Origin: Paludibacter sp.
GTDB taxonomy: Bacteria > Bacteroidota > Bacteroidia > Bacteroidales > Paludibacteraceae
NCBI GenBank assembly: GCA_019163375.1
Contig: JAFLKK010000002.1
Coordinates: forward strand, 186,001-250,000
DNA length: 64,000 nt
Reading direction: 5' to 3'
Made by a program: the position numbers and the translations under genes. The notes below the pieces were generated by a model. That model was not told the origin of the DNA. It searched no databases and worked only from the letters and a program-made list of their open reading frames with translations. How positions within the stretch are numbered: the first letter of the stretch is position 1; the number at the start of each line of letters is the position of its first letter. This document shows, piece after piece, positions 44,965-51,916 of the stretch.

Positions 44965-46380
44965 ATGAAACTATACGTCAATTCAAAAAAAATGCTGGCC
45001 GATTTGCAGACGCCGGTAGGAATTTATCTCAAAATACGCGATTTATATACCAATTCGGTGCTGTTGGAAAGTTCCGATTATCACGGTGTTGAAAATAGTT
45101 ACTCGTACATCGGCTTTTGTCCGATTGGTGGTATCTCGGTAAACAACTTTTTGATTTCGGAAGAATATCCCGATGGTAGCAGGATTGAAACTCAGGTGAC
45201 GGATAAACTGACCGTTGCCGAACGTTTTGATGTCTTTCTAAAATCGGTGGAGTTGGTCAAAAATGATAATCCGGTTGGTGTGAATGGTCTGTTTGGATAC
45301 ACATCTTACGAGTCGGTTCAATATTTCGAGGATGTGAAACTCAAGGCGCGCGAAACAGTTCCCGGAAGCATGCCCGGTTTACATTATGTGTTGTTCAAAT
45401 ACATTATTGCCGTAAATCATTTCAATAACGAGCTGACAATTATTGAAAATTTGCAGGAAGGTGAAACGACAGCTATCCCTAATATTGAGGAGACCTTATT
45501 GAATAATAATATCGCTACTTATGATTTTCAGGCTATTGGTGATGAAAAATCTGATATCTCGAACGAAGATTACAAGAAAATGGTGGCACGTGGCAAAGAA
45601 GAATGTTTCAAAGGAAATGTTTTCCAGATTGTGCTTTCGCGTCGCTTTTACCAAAAATACAAAGGAGATGATTTTATGCTCTATCGTACCTTGCGTTCGG
45701 TGAATCCTTCGCCTTATTTATTTTACTTCAATTTTGGCGACTTCCGCATCTTTGGTTCGTCGCCCGAAGCGCACCTTGTAGTAGATGCAAAAAAACAAAA
45801 AGCTTATATTAAGCCGATTGCGGGGACTTTCCGCCGTACGGGAGATGATGAAAAAGACTTTCAACTGGCAGAGAAACTGCGCGTAGATAAAAAGGAGAAT
45901 GCAGAACATGTGATGTTGGTGGACTTGGCTCGCAATGATTTGAGTCGCAATACCGACCATGTAGAAGTAGAAGTGTTCCGCGAAGTGCAATATTACTCGC
46001 ATGTACTTCACCTGGTGTCGAGTGTAAGTGGTAAATTGAAACCCGATACGAAAGTCATCAAACTGTTTGCTGATACTTTCCCTGCCGGAACACTTTCAGG
46101 TGCTCCAAAGATTAAAGCCATGCAATTGATTGATAGCATCGAACCGCACGACCGTGGACCTTATGGCGGATGTATCGGATATATCGGCTTCGATGGTAGC
46201 TTTAATCAGGCTATTACCATTCGCTCATTCGTGAGTAAAAACAATACACTTTACTATCAGGCTGGTGCAGGCATCGTCGCCAAATCGGACGAAGAAAGTG
46301 AAATGCAGGAAGTGAATAATAAACTGGCTGCACTAAAACGGGCGGTGGAAGTAGCTTCTTCAGTGAACAGTGAACAGTGA
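44965..46380 (+). CDS. trpE: Anthranilate synthase component I
   Basis: This 471-residue chorismate-binding enzyme keeps the Trp-feedback LLESS motif near residue 31 (SVLLESSDY), so allosteric inhibition by Trp is likely. Catalytic blocks are FQIVLSRRFYQKYKGDDF, SPSPYLF-type VNPSPYLFYFNFGDF, IKPIAGTFRRTGDDEKD, VMLVDLARNDLSRNTDHVEV, and FPAGTLSGAPKIKAMQLIDSIE. It converts chorismate to anthranilate with TrpG ammonia. The last codons are built from a 7-base repeat (CAGTGAA x3, 46361-46381). Confidence 0.97.
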   Translation: MKLYVNSKKMLADLQTPVGIYLKIRDLYTNSVLLESSDYHGVENSYSYIGFCPIGGISVNNFLISEEYPDGSRIETQVTDKLTVAERFDVFLKSVELVKNDNPVGVNGLFGYTSYESVQYFEDVKLKARETVPGSMPGLHYVLFKYIIAVNHFNNELTIIENLQEGETTAIPNIEETLLNNNIATYDFQAIGDEKSDISNEDYKKMVARGKEECFKGNVFQIVLSRRFYQKYKGDDFMLYRTLRSVNPSPYLFYFNFGDFRIFGSSPEAHLVVDAKKQKAYIKPIAGTFRRTGDDEKDFQLAEKLRVDKKENAEHVMLVDLARNDLSRNTDHVEVEVFREVQYYSHVLHLVSSVSGKLKPDTKVIKLFADTFPAGTLSGAPKIKAMQLIDSIEPHDRGPYGGCIGYIGFDGSFNQAITIRSFVSKNNTLYYQAGAGIVAKSDEESEMQEVNNKLAALKRAVEVASSVNSEQ

Positions 46381-46381
46381 A
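46361..46381 (+). repeat. CAGTGAA x3 tandem repeat spanning the trpE stop
   Basis: Three perfect 7-base units form the last trpE codons (SVNSEQ) and the stop codon. Because 7 is not a multiple of 3, changing the copy number would change the C-terminal reading frame. Confidence 0.9.
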
Positions 46382-46456
46382 TAGTTTTTTAGATCAGAAC
46401 AATCATTTAGGAAGAAGGACTTTTGACCTTTGACTTCAGACAATAGACATAAATTT

Positions 46457-47023
46457 ATGAAAATACTAGTTTTCGATAATTACGACTCGTTTACCTATAA
46501 TTTGGTACATGCAGTCAAGAAGTTGGGATATACCGACGTGGAAGTGCATCGCAACGACCAGATAGCATTGGAAGATATTGCACGATTTGATAAAATTATC
46601 CTGTCGCCGGGACCGGGCGTGCCGTCCGAATCGGGTATTTTGCTCGATGTGATTCGCACCTATGCACCTACTAAACCAATTTTGGGAGTTTGCCTGGGCG
46701 AACAAGCCATTGCCGAAGCCTTTGGTGGAACGTTAATCAATCTTACCGAAGTGCATCACGGGGTTAGTTCTATTGTGGATGTGTTGGAAGAGGATGTACT
46801 TTTCAACGGCTTGGATAAAAAAATAGAAGTGGGTCGTTACCATTCCTGGGCTGCCGAGAAATCAACTTTGCCAGAATGCCTGACCATTACGGCGGTTGAT
46901 GAAGAAGGAATGATTATGGCGTTGGCACACAAAACCTATGATGTGCGTGGTGTTCAGTTTCATCCGGAGTCAGTTCTGACGCCCGATGGGGAGCAAATGC
47001 TGAAGAATTGGTTGGAAGCTTGA
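46457..47023 (+). CDS. trpG: Anthranilate synthase component II (glutaminase)
   Basis: 188 residues from MKILVFDNYDSFTYNLV. The class I amidotransferase triad is visible: GVCLGEQAIAEAF with the nucleophile Cys near residue 80, and QFHPESVLTPDGEQML with His and Glu near residue 170. PGPGVPSESG is the oxyanion region. It supplies ammonia to TrpE. An earlier in-frame ATG (46430) would add a nine-residue leader (MTSDNRHKF) and is not used. The next gene is the inserted ATPase, not trpD. Confidence 0.96.
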   Translation: MKILVFDNYDSFTYNLVHAVKKLGYTDVEVHRNDQIALEDIARFDKIILSPGPGVPSESGILLDVIRTYAPTKPILGVCLGEQAIAEAFGGTLINLTEVHHGVSSIVDVLEEDVLFNGLDKKIEVGRYHSWAAEKSTLPECLTITAVDEEGMIMALAHKTYDVRGVQFHPESVLTPDGEQMLKNWLEA

Positions 47024-47053
47024 TTTATTTTCCGTTAAAGATATGTTTTTTTG

Positions 47054-47086
47054 TTGCGAAATAATTCGTTGCGAAAAATATCGCAA
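47054..47086. repeat. 33-base inverted repeat, copy 1 (upstream of the ATPase promoter)
   Basis: Arms TTGCGAAATAATTCG (47054-47068) and CGAAAAATATCGCAA (47072-47086) flank TTG; 12 of 15 positions pair. It shares the core ATTCGTTGCGAA and the TTGCGA...TCGCAA ends with copy 2, from which it differs in the middle of the arms. Confidence 0.88.
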
Positions 47087-47125
47087 TAATTTTTTGGATT
47101 TGCGTGACAGTAGAAAAATATAAAC

Positions 47126-47133
47126 TATATTTG
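47126..47133 (+). promoter_or_regulatory. -7 element of the ATPase gene
   Basis: TATATTTG matches TAnnTTTG and overlaps the first bases of inverted-repeat copy 2. A TTTG at 47099-47102 is 23 bases upstream, the long end of the usual spacing. Confidence 0.6.
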
Positions 47134-47163
47134 CGAACAAATTCGTTGCGAATTTGTTCGCAA
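47131..47163. repeat. 33-base inverted repeat, copy 2 (over the transcription start)
   Basis: TTGCGAACAAATTCG (47131-47145), TTG, then CGAATTTGTTCGCAA (47149-47163): 15 perfect base pairs around a 3-base centre. Copy 1 begins 77 bases upstream, so the two bracket the ATPase promoter. It could be an operator or an mRNA 5' hairpin. Confidence 0.92.
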
Positions 47164-47185
47164 TTTACAAAAATCCATTCATCAG

Positions 47186-48280
47186 ATGAATAATCCATTT
47201 AAATTTGGTTCCGTTGTATCCGAAAACTATTTTACTGACAGACAGGAAGAATACGAACGACTAAAACAAATCATTTCGAGTGAAAATCATGTAATAATGA
47301 TGGCTCCCCGGAGGTTTGGGAAAACGAGTTTGGTAAACAAAGTCATAAATTCAATAGAAAGGCCGGTTATATGGCTTGATTTACAACTGCTGACAGGTGT
47401 ATCTGATTTTGCCAGTCAATTATTAAAACAACTTTTCAAAAAATATCCATTTGAAAAGCTTAAATTCCTGATTAGCAATTTTCGGGTTATACCAACTCTG
47501 CAGCTCGATCCTGCTTCAAATAATGTTGAAATAAGCTTTCAGACAAGAGTTGAATCTTTTGTACAATTGGAAGATGTTTTGAATTTGATAGATAAATTAG
47601 GGGAGGACAGGTCAAAGCCCATAGTGGTATTAGATGAGTTTCAGGAACTACTGAATTTAGATAAATCATTGGATAAGAAACTTCGTTCGGTAATTCAATT
47701 TCATAAAAATGTGAATTATGTTTTAATGGGAAGTGTCGAATCATTGATGAGACAAATTTTCGAGAATAAAAAATCGCCATTTTATCATTTCGGTCAAATT
47801 TTCACTTTAAACAAAATACCATTGAGCGATTTTCGGGATTTTTTAGATACCCGATTCGCTAAAATTACAGAAAGACATGACGAGATTTCAGAAACAATAC
47901 TTGAGTTTTCTAAATGTCATCCTTATTATACGCAGCAATTGGCTTTTCATGTATGGATGAAAATTGAAAGAGAACAAGATTCGGAAAATATAGTACAAAA
48001 TACAATCTCAGACATTATCCTCATGCACGACAATGATTTTGATCGTATTTGGAGTAATTTTAATAATACAGATAAGAAAATCTTAATAGGCATTGCATTT
48101 AGTGATTCAAAATTATTGACAGACGAATTTAAGTCTAAGAATAATCTAAATGCATCAAGTACCGTTTTTAGCGGATTAAAGCGACTTCAGGAAAAGGGAG
48201 TGCTTTTAAAAACAGATAGTTACGAATTCGATGACCCCTTTTTTAAAGAATGGATAGTCAAGAAAAGAAATGAAAACTAA
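47186..48280 (+). CDS. STAND/AAA-type ATPase with winged-helix C-terminus, inserted in the trp operon
   Basis: A 364-residue protein of the archaeal-ATPase/ATPase_2-like family common in Bacteroidota. Walker A is APRRFGKTS at residues 40-48 and Walker B is PIVVLDEFQEL at about 145-155, followed by YVLMGSVESLM. It starts MNNPFKFGSVVSENYFTDR, typical of the group. The C-terminal about 100 residues (NNTDKKILIGIAFSDSKLLTDE, SSTVFSGLKRLQEKGVLLKTD) form a probable winged helix. It has nothing to do with tryptophan synthesis; it sits between trpG and trpD with its own promoter and flanking inverted repeats, and its sequence appears more AT-rich than the trp genes. Function unknown. Confidence 0.88.
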   Translation: MNNPFKFGSVVSENYFTDRQEEYERLKQIISSENHVIMMAPRRFGKTSLVNKVINSIERPVIWLDLQLLTGVSDFASQLLKQLFKKYPFEKLKFLISNFRVIPTLQLDPASNNVEISFQTRVESFVQLEDVLNLIDKLGEDRSKPIVVLDEFQELLNLDKSLDKKLRSVIQFHKNVNYVLMGSVESLMRQIFENKKSPFYHFGQIFTLNKIPLSDFRDFLDTRFAKITERHDEISETILEFSKCHPYYTQQLAFHVWMKIEREQDSENIVQNTISDIILMHDNDFDRIWSNFNNTDKKILIGIAFSDSKLLTDEFKSKNNLNASSTVFSGLKRLQEKGVLLKTDSYEFDDPFFKEWIVKKRNEN

Positions 48281-48316
48281 TTTCTTTCCTTTTTTGGGGG
48301 AGAAAATGAAAATCTT

Positions 48317-49312
48317 ATGAAACAAATACTGAATCAATTATTCAATCATCAGTCGCTGACACGCGATGAGGCTGCCGAGGTAATGGCCAATATGGCTGGC
48401 GGTAAATACAACGAATCACAGATTGCTGCATTTATTTCGGTTTATCTGATGCGCAGTATCGAGTTGGAAGAAGTCATAGGCTTTCGGGATGCATTGTTGA
48501 ACACGGCCGTGCAGATAGATTTATCGGAATTCGACCCTCTGGATATTGTTGGAACAGGCGGTGATGGTAAAAATACGTTTAATATTTCTACATGCAGCTG
48601 TTTTGCTGTGGCAGGTGCCGGTTATAAAGTGGCTAAGCACGGTAACTATGGTGCTACTTCGGTAAGCGGTTCATCAAATGTGCTGGAGTATTTCGGAGCA
48701 AAATTTACTACTGATACCGACATTATCAAACGTTCGTTGGACGAAGCGGGTTTTGCTTATTTACATGCTCCTTTTTGCAATCCTGCTATGAAAAATGTTG
48801 CTCCAGTGCGTAAAAGCCTCGGGGTTCGAACTTTTTTCAATGTACTTGGCCCGCTCATTAGCCCGGCTCGTCCCAATTATCAATGTTTGGGTGTGTATGA
48901 TTTGAAAATGATGCGTCTTTATAACTATATTTACCAAAATCTAGGTTGCCAGTACTCGGTGGTTCACTCGCTGGATGGTTATGATGAAATCTCGCTGACG
49001 GATATCTGCAAAGTGTCCAATAATCTTGGTGAATTTGTGTATACACCAGAACAACTTGGCTTCAGAAGGCTAAAACAGGAAGAACTCTCTGGTGGAAACA
49101 CGGTAGATGAAGCCGCTCAGATATTTATGAATGTGTTGGATAATAAAGCCACTGAAGCGCAACGCAATGCAGTAATTATTAATACTGCCTTTGCCATTCA
49201 GACTCGCAGCTCGTACAAACCACTCGAACAATGCAAAGCTGAAGCTGCTGAATCGCTCGAAAGCGGACATGCTAAGAAGGCGTTTGAAAAGTTTGTGGAG
49301 ATTTATAAATAG
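48317..49312 (+). CDS. trpD: Anthranilate phosphoribosyltransferase
   Basis: This 331-residue protein has GTGGDGKNTFNISTCSCFAVAGAGYKVAKHGNYGATSVSGSSNVLE starting near residue 75. That stretch carries the PRPP-binding GTGGD loop and the KHGN motif, and LGVRTFFNVLGPLISPARP is the second conserved block. It transfers phosphoribose from PRPP to anthranilate. It is a stand-alone TrpD, not fused to TrpG. The ATPase gene ends 36 bases upstream, so trpD must be transcribed through that gene or from its promoter. Confidence 0.97.
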   Translation: MKQILNQLFNHQSLTRDEAAEVMANMAGGKYNESQIAAFISVYLMRSIELEEVIGFRDALLNTAVQIDLSEFDPLDIVGTGGDGKNTFNISTCSCFAVAGAGYKVAKHGNYGATSVSGSSNVLEYFGAKFTTDTDIIKRSLDEAGFAYLHAPFCNPAMKNVAPVRKSLGVRTFFNVLGPLISPARPNYQCLGVYDLKMMRLYNYIYQNLGCQYSVVHSLDGYDEISLTDICKVSNNLGEFVYTPEQLGFRRLKQEELSGGNTVDEAAQIFMNVLDNKATEAQRNAVIINTAFAIQTRSSYKPLEQCKAEAAESLESGHAKKAFEKFVEIYK

Positions 49313-49318
49313 TTATTT

Positions 49319-49428
49319 GGCTTCGCCGATATGACTTCGATGATATTACTTCATGATAATGAATCAATATCACGACCAAAGGGAGTCATATCAACAAAGT
49401 TCATATCAATGTAATTCATATCAATAAT
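49319..49428 (+). repeat. Intercistronic palindromic repeat, trpD-trpC spacer
   Basis: It contains CTTCGCCGATAT (49321-49332) and GATATTACTTCATGATA (49342-49358, one mismatch to 44821-44837). Its right half (49374-49428) matches that of the trpB-trpE spacer, and its last bases (TATCAATAATG) supply the trpC start codon. Confidence 0.85.
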
Positions 49429-50209
49429 GTCAACAATATTAGATAAAATAATAGCTTCCAAAGTCATAGAAGTTGCTTCCCGCAGGCTATCAACACCCAT
49501 TTCGGCTTTAGAAAAAGCTCCGGCTTTCTCCCGTAAATGCCTTTCGATGAAGCAAAGTTTGCTGAACTCGGAATCGGGAATCATTTCGGAGTTTAAACGT
49601 AAATCGCCGTCCCTCGGTTGGATTCACGAAGACGCTGATGTGATAGATGTTACAGCCGGTTACAGTGCGGCGGGTGCTTCGGGAATTTCAATTCTTACCG
49701 ACATGGAATATTTCGGTGGAACACCGATGGACTTGATGGCTGCACGACAATTTATCACTTGTCCTGTGTTGCGAAAGGATTTTGTGATTGATGAATATCA
49801 GCTTTATGAAGCAAAAGCAATGGGTGCTGACGTAATTTTACTTATTGCGGCAGCATTGACGGTAGAACAAACTTTGCAACTTGCCCGCAAGGCGCATGAA
49901 CTGGGACTAGAAGTATTACTTGAAGTGCATAACGCTGAAGAACTCGGTCATGCCAACGACTTTGTGGATATGCTGGGTGTAAACAACCGTAACCTGAAAA
50001 CTTTTGAACAAAGCATTCAAACCTCGTTCGATTTGGCGGCATTGATACCAGATAAGTTCGTAAAAGTGAGCGAAAGCGGTATTTCTAAAACTGAAACCGT
50101 AAAAGAATTACGAAAAGTTGGTTACAAGGGTTTTCTAATGGGTGAAAACTTTATGAAAGAAGAAAATCCGGCGGAAGCATTGAGTAATTTTATTGCAAAT
50201 TTACAGTAG
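49427..50209 (+). CDS. trpC: Indole-3-glycerol phosphate synthase
   Basis: A 260-residue TIM-barrel enzyme with ISEFKRKSPSLGWI near residue 53 (catalytic Lys and substrate contact), the SAAGASGISILTD block, CPVLRKDFVIDEYQLYEAKAMGAD near residue 108, MLGVNNRNLKTFE near residue 178, and VSESGISKTETV near residue 204. It cyclises CdRP to indole-glycerol phosphate. It is a separate protein, not fused to TrpF as in enterics. Its start codon is the end of the intercistronic repeat. Confidence 0.97.
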   Translation: MSTILDKIIASKVIEVASRRLSTPISALEKAPAFSRKCLSMKQSLLNSESGIISEFKRKSPSLGWIHEDADVIDVTAGYSAAGASGISILTDMEYFGGTPMDLMAARQFITCPVLRKDFVIDEYQLYEAKAMGADVILLIAAALTVEQTLQLARKAHELGLEVLLEVHNAEELGHANDFVDMLGVNNRNLKTFEQSIQTSFDLAALIPDKFVKVSESGISKTETVKELRKVGYKGFLMGENFMKEENPAEALSNFIANLQ

Positions 50210-50246
50210 ATACGCAATGCCTTGCGTATCTAACAATAGATTGAAT

Positions 50247-50867
50247 ATGAAAATAAAAATCTGTGGGATGAAAATCCCCGAAAATATTGATAAAGTGGCT
50301 GCATTAAAACCAGATTTTATGGGTTTTATTTTTTACCCTAAATCGCCACGTTATGCGGAACCTATGGATATTGCTTCTTTGAATGCCTTACCATCAACCA
50401 TCAAAAAGATAGGCGTGTTTGTAAACGAGAATCTGGAAAATATCCTTACCATTGCTTACAAATACAAGTTGGATGGGTTGCAACTTCACGGTACTGAAAT
50501 GGTGGAGATGTGTTCTAAACTCAAAAAAACAGGATATATCGTTATCAAAGCCTTTCCCATTGCCGAAGCGTATAATTTCAAGGTGACAAAGGACTATGAA
50601 GGTGCCTGCGATTATTTCCTTTTCGATACCAAGACGGATGCTTATGGTGGTTCCGGTTTGAAATTTAATTGGGCAATGCTGGATGAATACAAAGGTGAAA
50701 CGCCTTTTCTGCTCAGTGGAGGTATTGCAGCAGATGATGCGGAAGCTATCATGAAAATAGAGCATCCTAAGTTTGCCGGAATTGACTTGAATAGTAAATT
50801 TGAGATAAAACCGGGATTGAAAAATGTGGAATCATTAAGCGAATTTTTAAAAGAAATAGGAAAATGA
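50247..50867 (+). CDS. trpF: Phosphoribosylanthranilate isomerase
   Basis: 206 residues from MKIKICGMKIPENIDKV, the KICG phosphate/catalytic motif at the first strand. MGFIFYPKSPRYAE, LDGLQLHGTE, and FDTKTDAYGGSGLKFNW (with the catalytic Asp) follow, then PFLLSGGIAADDAEAI and FAGIDLNSKFEIKPGLKN. It performs the Amadori rearrangement of PRA to CdRP. Upstream in-frame codons from 50193 overlap trpC; the ATG at 50247, 37 bases after trpC, gives the standard N-terminus. Confidence 0.96.
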   Translation: MKIKICGMKIPENIDKVAALKPDFMGFIFYPKSPRYAEPMDIASLNALPSTIKKIGVFVNENLENILTIAYKYKLDGLQLHGTEMVEMCSKLKKTGYIVIKAFPIAEAYNFKVTKDYEGACDYFLFDTKTDAYGGSGLKFNWAMLDEYKGETPFLLSGGIAADDAEAIMKIEHPKFAGIDLNSKFEIKPGLKNVESLSEFLKEIGK

Positions 50868-50938
50868 TATTTGCTTCGCGATATTTGCCTTTGGGCGTTA
50901 TTAGCTCCGCTGATATTAATCAAACTATAAAAATATCG
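50865..50938 (+). repeat. Intercistronic palindromic repeat, trpF-trpA spacer
   Basis: It starts within the trpF stop codon (TGATATTTGCTTCGCGATAT) and carries TTTGCCTTTGGGCG and GCTCCGCTGATATTAAT. The GATAT/CTTCG units are those of the other two trp spacers, but the element is shorter and more diverged. From about 50939 the spacer has a different GACT/TGTC-rich simple repeat. Confidence 0.7.
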
Positions 50939-50981
50939 GACTCTCGACTGTTGTCTGTCGTCCGTTGTCAAAATAAAGAAC

Positions 50982-51752
50982 ATGAATAGAATCAATCAAT
51001 TATTTGAAAAAAAGAAGGAGAACATTCTCTCGGTATATTTCACCGCAGGATTTCCAAAGTTGGAAGATACTTTGCCGACGCTAAAATGTTTGCAAGCCAA
51101 CGGAGTGGATCTAGTAGAAATCGGTGTGCCATTTTCTGATCCTATGGCAGATGGACTGGTCATTCAAAATAGTAGTCATGCAGCCTTGCAAAACGGAATG
51201 AGCATTCGTAAGCTGTTTGAGCAACTCACATCGGTGCGTGCCGACATACATATTCCGTTAGTGATGATGGGTTATTTGAATCCCATTATGCAATTTGGAT
51301 TCGAGACGTTTTGTAAAGAATGCCATCGGGTAGGAGTGGACGGTATGATTATTCCCGATCTGCCCATGGCCGATTTCTTAGCGGAATACAAAGAGATTGC
51401 CGAGCGATATAAGCTCGAATTTATTTTCCTTATCACACCCGAAACGTCCGAAGAGCGTATTCGCGAAATTGATGGTCACACCAACGGATTTATCTACATG
51501 GTTTCGTCGGCTGCCACTACAGGTACGCAAACCTCGTTCGACAATAAGGTGGAGTATTTCAACCGGATCAATGCCATGAATCTGAAAAATCCACGTTTAA
51601 TCGGTTTTGGTATTTCCAATAAATCTACCCGCGATATGGTGAACCGTTATTCTTCGGGAGCTATCATTGGTAGTGCTTTTATCAAAGCATTGCAAGAAAC
51701 CAATGATGTGGAAAAAGGAGTGAAACTGTTGTTGGAAAATTTAGAAAAATAG
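50982..51752 (+). CDS. trpA: Tryptophan synthase alpha chain
   Basis: A 256-residue TIM-barrel subunit with YFTAGFPKLEDTLPTL near residue 19, LVEIGVPFSDPMADGLVIQNSS near residue 46 (catalytic Glu and Asp region), MGYLNPIMQFGFE, DGMIIPDLPM, FIYMVSSAATTGTQTSF near residue 170, IGFGISNKSTRDM and GAIIGSAFIK (phosphate-binding). It splits indole-glycerol phosphate to indole for TrpB. It is the last gene of the operon, followed by a large terminator at 51855-51910. Confidence 0.97.
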   Translation: MNRINQLFEKKKENILSVYFTAGFPKLEDTLPTLKCLQANGVDLVEIGVPFSDPMADGLVIQNSSHAALQNGMSIRKLFEQLTSVRADIHIPLVMMGYLNPIMQFGFETFCKECHRVGVDGMIIPDLPMADFLAEYKEIAERYKLEFIFLITPETSEERIREIDGHTNGFIYMVSSAATTGTQTSFDNKVEYFNRINAMNLKNPRLIGFGISNKSTRDMVNRYSSGAIIGSAFIKALQETNDVEKGVKLLLENLEK

Positions 51753-51854
51753 CCTGAGTTTCGCAAGTGCCGACTCGCGTTTCCTTTATTGATATACGTG
51801 AATTGGAATTCGCGAGACCCATATTTGATTTAAACTCATAGTAGACAAATGCAG

Positions 51855-51910
51855 AATTGGCTTTAGCCGAATAATCCATATTGATTATTTCGACTAAAGC
51901 CAATTTTATT
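51855..51910 (+). terminator. Terminator of the trp operon, probably bidirectional
   Basis: AATTGGCTTTAG pairs perfectly with CTAAAGCCAATT; an inner CGAATAATC/GATTATTTCG stem with one bulge extends it to about 20 base pairs, followed by TTTATT. The convergent CotH gene ends at 51917. Confidence 0.88.
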
Positions 51911-51916
51911 ATTCTG

